Positions 1 through 6,011 of a stretch of 19,175 nt of DNA are shown piece by piece. Location: positions 1-19,175 of the forward strand of contig SBFU01000033.1 of NCBI GenBank assembly GCA_006227785.1, read 5' to 3'. Below the pieces are notes generated by a model. That model was not told where the DNA came from and did no database searches. It was given only the letters and a program-made list of their open reading frames with translations. The position numbers and the translations under genes were made by a program. Positions within the stretch are counted from its first letter, which is position 1; each line of letters starts with the position of its first letter. Source of the DNA: Burkholderiales bacterium. Its GTDB lineage: Bacteria; Pseudomonadota; Gammaproteobacteria; Burkholderiales; Burkholderiaceae_C.

Positions 1-305
1 GCCTGCGCGGTGTAACTCTTCGGCGTGGTCCCGATATGGGTTGTGTCCACCCCCATGGCCTGCAGGCGAGCCAGGTAGTCCTGGGCATCGCTGCCTACCA
101 TGGCCAACGGCGCCACCGGTGAACCGAGCTGGCGCAGACCATAGGCGATGTTCCCGGCACACCCGCCGAACTCGCGTCGCAGCCCTGGCACCAGAAACGA
201 CACATTCAGGATGTGCAACTGGCTGGGCAGGATCTGCTCGGCAAACCGTCCTTCGAAACCCATGATGGTGTCAAAGGCGAGCGAGCCGCAAACAAGAATG
301 GTCAT
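1..305 (-). CDS. PfkB-family carbohydrate/nucleoside kinase, N-terminal part (cut by window edge)
   Basis: The first 101 residues are visible, and the gene runs off the left edge. The start MTILVCGSLAFDTI and the glycine-rich segment FGGCAGNIAYGLRQLG (about residues 47-61) are typical of the PfkB/ribokinase superfamily, where this segment helps bind the sugar or nucleoside substrate; VGSD at about 70-73 also fits. The C-terminal DTGAGD-type signature lies outside the window. Family members phosphorylate sugars or adenosine with ATP in the cytoplasm. The substrate cannot be told here; adenosine-kinase-like is one possibility. The start lies 14 bases after the stop of the DUF3426 gene, so the two are probably cotranscribed. 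The Shine-Dalgarno match is weak (a GAAAGA stretch about 6 bases before ATG). Confidence 0.88.
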   Translation of the reverse strand, partial: MTILVCGSLAFDTIMGFEGRFAEQILPSQLHILNVSFLVPGLRREFGGCAGNIAYGLRQLGSPVAPLAMVGSDAQDYLARLQAMGVDTTHIGTTPKSYTAQ

Positions 306-319
306 GTTGGTCTTTCGGT

Positions 320-1579
320 TCAAGGATAGAAAACAAGGGCCCGGTAGCCCGCCATCGGCACCCCCTCGCCCAGCTCGATGGCCAGCCGCAGGTTCACATC
401 GATCGAACCACGGGCAGGCACCTGCACGGGCTGCCCAGGCCATTCCGAGGGCAGGAAAACACGCCGGGCAATGGTCTGGTCACGCGTGTCGGTGAGCGTC
501 AGCTCAAGGGCCGGGACCGCCACCGGAACATCCGACCGGTTCTTCAGAACGATGTCGAAGGAGTAGAAGTTGCCCAACCGCCGCACCAGCGCCGCGCTGT
601 CGATGACGATGTCATCAATGCGTCGGACAGGATCGAAATCGCAGGCGGGTGGCACGCACATGACCTGCAGCAGGGGTTCCAGCTGCGGTTGCCAGGCGAT
701 CAGGCGGTGACGCTCATGAAGGACGGACTGGGCCATCAAGGTCAGAGCCAGCGCAAGGGCCAGCAGCGACAGCATCGCCCGGACCCAGGGCTTGCGCCAG
801 AAGGCCTTGCGACGGGCCTGCTGGACAAACTGTGGCACCGGCTCGGGCTCGGGTGCTCTGCGCTCAGGCTCTTCCGGCACCCGGGGCGGCGGGGTTGCAG
901 CGGCCGATGCGTGTGTCGATGGCTCCGGTACTTCGGCATGGAAGGGCAAACCGATTGACACATCCACCGCGTCGACCGCCGCCGTGTCGGTGCCGCTGGA
1001 GGAGGCGAACTGCAGCAACTCCGCATGGAAGTCCTCGGTCACGCCGCGTCGAGGCGGAGACGTCGATTCCGTTTGGACCACAACCCGGGCCACCGGAGCC
1101 GTCAAAACCCCGTCCACCTCCCCCGCCGGCGAAGAGGGTGCCGAGGCGATCTTGTCACCTCTGGAGGCTGGTGCCAACGCCTGTGACAGGGCATCGGACA
1201 CACGGTCCGGCAAGGGCATCGGCTCAGTCGGCCGCATATCGTCCAAAGGCGTGAAGCCGGACAGCGGCTCACCGGGCGCTTCATCATCAAAAGGCCAAGG
1301 AGCGGGTGCGGGTGCGGGTGCGGGTGCTGGCGCTGGCGCTGGCGGGGACCGCTCAAGTGCCTGTTCACCACGGGCCGGCACTGGCTCTGACGCGGACACG
1401 GTCACCTCGGCCGCCATGGGTGAGGGTGAATCGCCGCCAGCCCATTCTTCAAGGTAAAGCGTGGCGTCGAACACGTCCGCACAATGTCCGCACCGCACCC
1501 AGCCGTCCGAAATCTTCAACTGGTCGGGAACGACCTTGAACATCGTTCCACAAGCCGGACAGCGGGTGGTGTAACTCAT
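320..1579 (-). CDS. Zinc-ribbon plus DUF3426 single-pass membrane protein
   Basis: This is a 419-residue protein. Residues 1-35 form an MJ0042-type zinc ribbon with paired cysteines C7/C10 and C30/C33 (CPAC...CGHC). A long Pro/Ala/Glu-rich, low-complexity region follows, including an (Ala-Pro)7 run encoded by a hexamer repeat. A single membrane segment lies near residues 268-287 (LSLLALALALTLMAQSVL). The last 130 or so residues match the DUF3426 pattern (FDIVLKNRSDVPVAVPALELTLTD...). The expected topology is a cytoplasmic zinc ribbon and a periplasmic DUF3426 domain; the molecular function is unknown. I chose the ATG at 1579 over one at 1600 because the family begins directly at the ribbon and because a -10-like AATAAT ends 6 bases upstream. 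It sits between prmA and the PfkB-type kinase, an arrangement I know from Burkholderiales. Confidence 0.9.
   Translation of the reverse strand: MSYTTRCPACGTMFKVVPDQLKISDGWVRCGHCADVFDATLYLEEWAGGDSPSPMAAEVTVSASEPVPARGEQALERSPPAPAPAPAPAPAPAPWPFDDEAPGEPLSGFTPLDDMRPTEPMPLPDRVSDALSQALAPASRGDKIASAPSSPAGEVDGVLTAPVARVVVQTESTSPPRRGVTEDFHAELLQFASSSGTDTAAVDAVDVSIGLPFHAEVPEPSTHASAAATPPPRVPEEPERRAPEPEPVPQFVQQARRKAFWRKPWVRAMLSLLALALALTLMAQSVLHERHRLIAWQPQLEPLLQVMCVPPACDFDPVRRIDDIVIDSAALVRRLGNFYSFDIVLKNRSDVPVAVPALELTLTDTRDQTIARRVFLPSEWPGQPVQVPARGSIDVNLRLAIELGEGVPMAGYRALVFYP
1302..1343. repeat. Hexanucleotide tandem repeat, 7 units, inside DUF3426 gene
   Basis: Four copies of GCGGGT are followed by three of GCTGGC (plus strand). 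Read on the minus strand in frame they encode an Ala-Pro run. Unit-number change would alter linker length by two residues without shifting frame. The two unit versions differ at two positions, so this is an old, partly diverged array. Confidence 0.9.
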
Positions 1580-1585
1580 GCGTGA

Positions 1586-1591
1586 ATTATT
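1586..1591 (-). promoter_or_regulatory. Candidate -10 box for a leaderless DUF3426 gene transcript
   Basis: On the minus strand AATAAT (5 of 6 with TATAAT) is preceded by TGC, giving an extended -10 form. It ends exactly 6 bases before the ATG at 1579. No convincing -35 and no Shine-Dalgarno sequence are visible. Transcription would start at or next to the ATG. It implies a promoter for this gene separate from prmA. Confidence 0.5.
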
Positions 1592-1659
1592 GCAGCACAC
1601 CCGGGCGGGCCAGGTTCAGGCGGCCGGCCCGCTCGCATCGGCCGCGAACCCAGTGGCGC

Positions 1660-2550
1660 TCAGGCGCGCCTGGCTGTCATCAGCACCCACCCATCCTGCT
1701 CGTCATGCACGCTCAGGGCCAGCCAGGGGCCATAAGCTTCGCGCAGTTCGTCGGCCTGACGGGCCAGAATGCCGGCCAGCACCAGGTGCCCTCCCTGACC
1801 AACATGCTGACACAGCAGTGGGGCCAGCACCTTCAACGGGGTAGCCAGAATATTGGCCAGCACCAGGTCGAACTGACCCGAGGCCACATCGGGCAAACCA
1901 GCCTGCAAGTTCACGTTGTTGGTGGTCGCATTGACGCGTGTGGCCTCCACCGCAGCGGGGTCGATATCGACCGCAACCACTTCCCGGGCGCCGAAGCGGC
2001 CCGCCCCGATGGCCAGGATGCCGGAACCACATCCATAGTCGAGCACGCGCCCTTGAGCGGGCGGATGGTCCGCAATCCAGCGCAGGCACATGTGCGTCGT
2101 CGGGTGGGTGCCAGTACCAAAGGCCAGTCCCGGATCCAGGCGGATGATCTCGCGGGCCTGCGCCGGTGGCTCGTGCCAGGACGGGACGATCCAGAAACTC
2201 GGTGTGATCTCGACCGGTGCAAACTGGGACTGCGTCAGACGCACCCAGTCCTGCTCGGCCACCGCCTGCACACCGACCACGGTGCAACCATCGAAAAAGT
2301 CCTGGAGCGCCAGCAAACGGGCCGCTTCGCGGGCGGCCGCCTGGTCCGGGAAGAGGGCCACGACACGGGAACGCTGCCAACCTTCGCGAGGCGGCGGCAT
2401 GCCAGGCTCGCCAAACAGCGCCGATTCGGCAGGCGTCATGGCGTCGGCATCCTCCACCGACACGCTCAGCGCGTCCAGCGCGTCCAGCGCCTCACCGAGG
2501 GATTCGACCGCCGGCTCCGGCGCCAGCATCACCAGTTCATGCAGGGACAT
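1660..2550 (-). CDS. prmA: Ribosomal protein L11 methyltransferase
   Basis: This 296-residue protein has the usual PrmA length. PrmA trimethylates ribosomal protein L11 using S-adenosylmethionine. The N-terminal L11-recognition domain includes the family stretch LGEALDALDALSVSVEDADA (about residues 18-37). The methyltransferase domain shows LDPGLAFGTGTHPTT (138-152), SAM-binding motif I VLDYGCGSGILAIGAGRFGA (169-188), the acidic VAVDIDPAAVEAT (192-204) and the motif LANILATPL (231-239). The start at 2550 is chosen because the family begins close to M-x-E-L-V; upstream in-frame codons add a non-homologous stretch overlapping accC. It lies 22 bases after accC, which suggests one operon. A 7-bp GC-rich hairpin (1620-1626 with 1639-1645) lies just past the stop but lacks a T run. 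Confidence 0.97.
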   Translation of the reverse strand: MSLHELVMLAPEPAVESLGEALDALDALSVSVEDADAMTPAESALFGEPGMPPPREGWQRSRVVALFPDQAAAREAARLLALQDFFDGCTVVGVQAVAEQDWVRLTQSQFAPVEITPSFWIVPSWHEPPAQAREIIRLDPGLAFGTGTHPTTHMCLRWIADHPPAQGRVLDYGCGSGILAIGAGRFGAREVVAVDIDPAAVEATRVNATTNNVNLQAGLPDVASGQFDLVLANILATPLKVLAPLLCQHVGQGGHLVLAGILARQADELREAYGPWLALSVHDEQDGWVLMTARRA

Positions 2551-2572
2551 GGCAACTGAGCTTGCTGTGCGC

Positions 2573-3922
2573 TCAGCGCACGTGGTTGGACAACCACTCT
2601 TCCAGATAGTGGATGTTGGTCCCGCCAGCCATGAAACTGGCATCGACCATGAGCTCCCGGTGCAGGGGGATGTTGGTCTTGATGCCCTCGACCACCGTCT
2701 CGGCCAGGGCCGTGCGCATGCGGGCCAGGGCCTGCTCGCGCGTATCGCCGTGCACGATGATCTTGCCGATCATCGAGTCGTAATTGGGCGGCACAAAATA
2801 GTTGGTGTAGACATGCGAATCCACACGCACACCCGGACCTCCCGGGGCATGCCAGGTGGTGATGCGCCCAGGCGACGGGACGAACTTGTAGGGGTCCTCT
2901 GCATTGATACGGCACTCGATGGCATGACCACGCAGCTGGATCTGGCGCTGGGTGAAGGGCAGCTTCTCTCCGGCAGCCACTGCGATCTGGGTGCGCACGA
3001 TATCGACACCCGAGATCAGCTCCGTCACCGGATGCTCCACCTGCACACGGGTGTTCATTTCGATGAAATAGAACTCGCCGTTCTCGTACAGGAATTCGAA
3101 CGTGCCCGCACCACGGTAGCCAATTTTCTTGCACGCGGCCGCACACCGGTCGCCGATCTTCTCGATCAGGCGCCGGGCAATGCCCGGAGCCGGAGCCTCT
3201 TCGATCACCTTCTGATGGCGGCGCTGCATGGAGCAATCCCGCTCGCCCAGGTAGACCGCATTGCGGTGCGTGTCGGCCAGCACCTGGATCTCGATATGCC
3301 GGGGGTTCTGGAGAAACTTCTCCATGTAGACCTCCGGGTTGCCAAAGGCCGCACCCGCTTCCGCCTTGGTGGTCTGCACGGCATGGATGAGCGCCGCCTC
3401 GGTGTGGACCACGCGCATGCCACGCCCGCCACCACCGCCGGCGGCCTTGATGATGACCGGATAGCCCACGCCTTTGGCGATGCGCTTGATCTGGGCCGGA
3501 TCGTCGGGCAAGGCGCCATCCGATCCCGGCACGCAAGGCACGCCGGCGCGGATCATGGCCTGCTTGGCCGACACCTTGTCGCCCATCAGCCGGATCGACT
3601 CGGGGGTGGGTCCGATGAAGGTGAAACCGCTTTGCTCGACACGCTCGGCGAAATCGGCGTTCTCGGACAAAAAGCCGTATCCGGGGTGGATCGCCTCGGC
3701 ATCGGTGACCTCGGCGGCCGAGATGATGGCCGGCATGTTGAGGTAGCTCTGGCCGCTGGGCGCAGGGCCGATGCAGACCGCCTCATCGGCCAGCCGGACG
3801 TATTTGGCGTCGCGATCGGCCTCCGAGTACACCATCACAGCCTTGATGCCCATCTCACGACAGGCGCGCTGCACCCGCAGGGCGATTTCTCCGCGGTTGG
3901 CAATCAGGATCTTCTTGAACAT
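2573..3922 (-). CDS. accC: Acetyl-CoA carboxylase, biotin carboxylase subunit
   Basis: At 449 residues this is the same length as Escherichia coli AccC, and the key residues fall at the same numbers: K116, K159, H209, K238, E276, E288, N290 and R292. The ATP-grasp glycine loop [10 protein letters not shown] (160-169) and the block [16 protein letters not shown] (286-301) are intact. It carboxylates biotin on AccB using ATP and bicarbonate, the first half-reaction of malonyl-CoA synthesis for fatty acids. It lies between accB and prmA on the minus strand. The gap to accB is 147 bases, fairly long for an acc pair, and I see no clear promoter in it. The start [16 protein letters not shown] is the standard one. 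Confidence 0.98.
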   Translation of the reverse strand: MFKKILIANRGEIALRVQRACREMGIKAVMVYSEADRDAKYVRLADEAVCIGPAPSGQSYLNMPAIISAAEVTDAEAIHPGYGFLSENADFAERVEQSGFTFIGPTPESIRLMGDKVSAKQAMIRAGVPCVPGSDGALPDDPAQIKRIAKGVGYPVIIKAAGGGGGRGMRVVHTEAALIHAVQTTKAEAGAAFGNPEVYMEKFLQNPRHIEIQVLADTHRNAVYLGERDCSMQRRHQKVIEEAPAPGIARRLIEKIGDRCAAACKKIGYRGAGTFEFLYENGEFYFIEMNTRVQVEHPVTELISGVDIVRTQIAVAAGEKLPFTQRQIQLRGHAIECRINAEDPYKFVPSPGRITTWHAPGGPGVRVDSHVYTNYFVPPNYDSMIGKIIVHGDTREQALARMRTALAETVVEGIKTNIPLHRELMVDASFMAGGTNIHYLEEWLSNHVR

Positions 3923-4069
3923 GGCGTTGGCGGCTCGGGCACCCGGGTCAGACCGGTCCCGACGCGTGGATGTTGGTGGGGTGTACCGACCCGGGCAAAC
4001 ACGCCCGCGCCAGCAGCCTGGCAGCCCCTGGGGACTGCAGCAGGACGTGCAGGGTCGGCGGCCTCGGAC

Positions 4070-4549
4070 TCACTCGATGACGAACAGCGGTTGACCGTAC
4101 TCGACTGCCTGGCCGTTCTCGACCAGAATCTTGGTCACGGTGCCGGTCTTGTCGGCCTCGATTTCGTTGAGGATCTTCATGGCTTCGACGATGCAGATCG
4201 TCTCGCCTTCCTTGATCGTGTCACCGATTTCGACAAAAGCCTTGGCGCCAGGGCTGGAAGCCCGGTAGAACGTACCCACCATCGGCGATTTGACGGTATG
4301 GCCGGCGCTGACATCCGGTGCGGCCGGCGCCGCGCTGACCGGCGCCGATGCCACCTCAACGGCCGGCACGGACACAACGGGGGCCGACGGGGCGGGTGCA
4401 GGTGCCATGGCGTAGGTGACGGGCGCGGCGACACCGACGGGCGTGCTCTTGACGATGCGCACCTTGCCTTCGGCTTCGGTGATTTCCAGTTCGGACACGT
4501 TCGACTCTGACACCAGGTCGATCAGCGTTTTCAATTTTCTCAAATCCAT
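4070..4549 (-). CDS. accB: Acetyl-CoA carboxylase, biotin carboxyl carrier protein
   Basis: This 159-residue protein has an N-terminal domain starting [13 protein letters not shown], an Ala/Pro/Val-rich flexible linker (about residues 41-80) and a C-terminal biotinyl domain (about 85-159). The biotin-accepting lysine is K125 in EAMKILNE, 34 residues before the end as in E. coli. It carries carboxybiotin from AccC to the AccA/AccD carboxyltransferase. I chose the ATG at 4549 over an upstream ATG at 4567 because the family starts at MDLRKL and because a GGAG lies about 7 bases before it. It is first of the accB-accC-prmA series. The upstream region (4550-4755) has a 6-bp hairpin and an 11-base direct repeat that may be regulatory. 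Confidence 0.97.
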   Translation of the reverse strand: MDLRKLKTLIDLVSESNVSELEITEAEGKVRIVKSTPVGVAAPVTYAMAPAPAPSAPVVSVPAVEVASAPVSAAPAAPDVSAGHTVKSPMVGTFYRASSPGAKAFVEIGDTIKEGETICIVEAMKILNEIEADKTGTVTKILVENGQAVEYGQPLFVIE

Positions 4550-4572
4550 GCCATCTCCAACGAACATCGGTC

Positions 4573-4587
4573 AAGTTGGCGCAACTT
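4573..4587. promoter_or_regulatory. Short hairpin in the accB 5' leader
   Basis: AAGTTG and CAACTT form a perfect 6-bp stem around a GCG loop, 24-38 bases upstream of the accB start. It could be an RNA hairpin in the accB leader or a palindromic protein-binding site. No function can be assigned from sequence alone. Confidence 0.4.
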
Positions 4588-4631
4588 CGTCGAAACTCTT
4601 ATGAAACTTCCCTCGCCAACCCCAAAAGGGT

Positions 4632-4649
4632 CACGAAGTGTACACGAAG
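4632..4649. repeat. Direct repeat CACGAAG, 11-base spacing, upstream of accB
   Basis: Two identical copies of CACGAAG (4632-4638 and 4643-4649) are separated by TGTA, which places them one helical turn apart. They lie about 83-100 bases upstream of accB. A vaguely promoter-like pair (TTGGGG, 16 bases, CATAAG on the minus strand) lies between them and accB, so the repeats could be a regulator site. Confidence 0.4.
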
Positions 4650-4691
4650 CGAGGGCCGGGCGGATCAAGCCGAACGACCGGACGTCGGATG

Positions 4692-4710
4692 ACCCTGGCC
4701 GACCCAGGGT
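4692..4710. terminator. Weak hairpin downstream of tlpA
   Basis: ACCCTGG (4692-4698) and CCAGGGT (4704-4710) form a perfect 7-bp stem with a 5-base loop. It begins about 45 bases past the tlpA stop on the minus strand. There is no T run on either side, so if it terminates transcription it would not be a classic intrinsic terminator. Confidence 0.3.
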
Positions 4711-4755
4711 TCACTTTATCGGCGGATATCGACAATTGGAAGGCTGATCGGGACA

Positions 4756-5331
4756 TCAACCGAGAGAAGCCCACTGACGCAGGTCGGACTCGCTGACCTT
4801 GCCGATCTTGCGGTGGAGCACCGACCCATCGCGGCCAAAAACAACAGTGAACGGCAGGCCGCCGCTCACATTGCCCAGCGACTTGCTCAGCTCGGTACCG
4901 GCCAGACCGGCCATACCGACCGGAAAACGCAGCGGCAAGCGCCGGGTGAACTCACGCACGGCCGAAGGCCGGTCAACGGCCAGACCCAACACCTGCCACC
5001 CACCAGGCTCATGCTCGGCATGGAAGGCGTTGAGCAGGGGCAACTCCTCGACACAGGGCGGGCACCAGGTGGCCCAGAAGTTCACCAGCAAAGGCCGACC
5101 CCGCCAGTCGGCCACCGCCAGCTCACGCCCGTCAGGATCCGGGAAGCGGCCATCCCAGAACGCGGCTTCGGCGCCGGACAGCACCGGACCCGGACGGTAG
5201 CGCCACCAGGCCAGGCCGGCACCAGCCGCCGCAGCCGCCAGAGCCACCCCGGCTGTCCAGACACGGCGTCGCACCAGTCCGGATGAGGCTCGCCCATCTC
5301 CAACAATGTCAGTACTCACTTTTTCACTCAT
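4756..5331 (-). CDS. Membrane-anchored TlpA/ResA-like thiol-disulfide oxidoreductase
   Basis: This is a 191-residue protein. An Arg-rich stretch and a hydrophobic segment (about residues 25-43, WTAGVALAAAAAGAGLAWW) form an N-terminal membrane anchor. A thioredoxin-fold domain follows in the periplasm, with the active site WCPPC at 89-93 inside VNFWATWCPPCVEELP and the cis-proline loop GGLPFTVV with P160. Family members reduce or exchange periplasmic disulfides, for example in cytochrome c maturation; the partner here is unknown. The chosen ATG at 5331 overlaps the stop of the upstream 203-residue gene by 8 bases (ATGAGTGA), which indicates translational coupling. An in-frame ATG three codons upstream (5340) is also possible. 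Confidence 0.92.
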   Translation of the reverse strand: MSEKVSTDIVGDGRASSGLVRRRVWTAGVALAAAAAGAGLAWWRYRPGPVLSGAEAAFWDGRFPDPDGRELAVADWRGRPLLVNFWATWCPPCVEELPLLNAFHAEHEPGGWQVLGLAVDRPSAVREFTRRLPLRFPVGMAGLAGTELSKSLGNVSGGLPFTVVFGRDGSVLHRKIGKVSESDLRQWASLG

Positions 5332-5935
5332 GTATTCCATCCCGTGCCAGCAGGCGGCGCAGTGCCACCACATCGCCCCTGGGTTTGCGTCCCTGGGCAT
5401 CGGGTTTGAGCGCACCCCTCAGATCGTCCAGGTCGTGCAGCACCAGGTGCAGCATGACCCAGTCCTGCAGCGGCTCGCACCGAACCCGCAAGCTCAGCGC
5501 CTCCATGGTTTCACCTCGAACACCCGGCGCCTGCCCGGGTTGATAGGCCACACCGCGGTCCAGCAGCGCCCATTCGGCGCTCTTCGGATCGTCACAGAAC
5601 AGGTGCAGAACGACGTCGCTGTGCGCCGTGGCCGTGCCATGCCAGACAGGCCCCGCCAGATGCGGCCGGAACTCGTGCAGGCGCTCCATCCAGAGCAAGG
5701 CCAGCTGTCGAAGCTCGCGCAGCGCCAGCCCCTGCTCCTCGGGGCAGAACAGCGCGATGTGCTCCCGGATGGCGGCTTCCAGCTGGATGTTGTCGGGCAA
5801 CTGAACCCGCCCCGAAAGTCCCAGTTGGCGCAGGGCCTGGCGCTTGGCCGCCCCATAGTCCAGCCCCTCGTCGACGACGAGGCGCGCGGCCACGGCGGCG
5901 ATGTCCGCACCTGGATAAAGCTTGCTGGTTTGCAT
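5324..5935 (-). CDS. Conserved-looking protein of unknown function, coupled to tlpA
   Basis: I do not recognise a named family for this 203-residue protein. It starts MQTSKLYPGADIAAVAARLV, has no signal peptide or membrane segment and few cysteines, and looks like a soluble, mostly helical cytoplasmic protein. A stretch with aromatic and His/Asp residues (PVWHGTATAHSDVVLHLFCDD) alternates like a beta strand and could be part of a nucleotide- or metal-binding fold, but I see no firm motif. The start at 5935 is supported by a -10-like CACAAT ending 6 bases upstream. Its stop overlaps the tlpA start, and it is divergent from mpl with a 76-base shared promoter region. As I recall, the same tlpA-unknown-mpl neighbourhood occurs in related Burkholderiales. 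Confidence 0.85.
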   Translation of the reverse strand: MQTSKLYPGADIAAVAARLVVDEGLDYGAAKRQALRQLGLSGRVQLPDNIQLEAAIREHIALFCPEEQGLALRELRQLALLWMERLHEFRPHLAGPVWHGTATAHSDVVLHLFCDDPKSAEWALLDRGVAYQPGQAPGVRGETMEALSLRVRCEPLQDWVMLHLVLHDLDDLRGALKPDAQGRKPRGDVVALRRLLARDGIHE

Positions 5936-5941
5936 GGGCAG

Positions 5942-5947
5942 ATTGTG
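5942..5947 (-). promoter_or_regulatory. Candidate -10 box for a leaderless transcript of the 203-residue gene
   Basis: On the minus strand CACAAT (4 of 6 with TATAAT) ends 6 bases before the ATG at 5935, the same spacing as in the divergent mpl gene. No Shine-Dalgarno sequence lies in those 6 bases (CTGCCC). Confidence 0.4.
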
Positions 5948-5958
5948 CCGCCGCCTCA

Positions 5959-5995
5959 CCCGTCGGGTGTGTTGCACCGCACAAGACCCGACGGG
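5959..5995. promoter_or_regulatory. Perfect 10-bp inverted repeat between divergent promoters
   Basis: CCCGTCGGGT (5959-5968) and ACCCGACGGG (5986-5995) are exact reverse complements separated by 17 bases. The right arm ends 4 bases before the mpl -10 candidate and so covers its spacer region; the left arm is 11 bases from the -10 candidate of the divergent gene. The position suits a regulator that controls both genes. An RNA or cruciform hairpin is the alternative. Confidence 0.5.
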
Positions 5996-5999
5996 CTCC

Positions 6000-6005
6000 T
6001 AGAAT
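6000..6005 (+). promoter_or_regulatory. Candidate -10 box for a leaderless mpl transcript
   Basis: TAGAAT (5 of 6 with TATAAT) ends 6 bases before the mpl ATG at 6012. The intervening CCTGCC is no Shine-Dalgarno sequence. A TTGCAC at 5972-5977 could be a -35 but the 22-base spacing is too long for a good promoter. Confidence 0.5.
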
Positions 6006-6011
6006 CCTGCC

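Noticed and set aside
1620..1645. 7-bp GC-rich hairpin after prmA as an intrinsic terminator
   Set aside because: There is no T run on the minus strand and the arms are simple GGCC-type sequence; reported only within the prmA entry.
3942..3995. CCCGGGTC and GACCCGGG inverted pair in the 147-base accB-accC gap
   Set aside because: The arms are built on the self-complementary CCCGGG, frequent in this base composition, and the 38-base loop and lack of a T run make a terminator or riboswitch claim unsupported.
2090..4510. An 806-codon open frame on the plus strand, antisense to prmA, accC and accB
   Set aside because: The minus strand holds three unmistakable genes here. Long antisense frames are common in GC-rich DNA with strong third-position bias, and this one shows no recognisable domain and runs through an intergenic gap.
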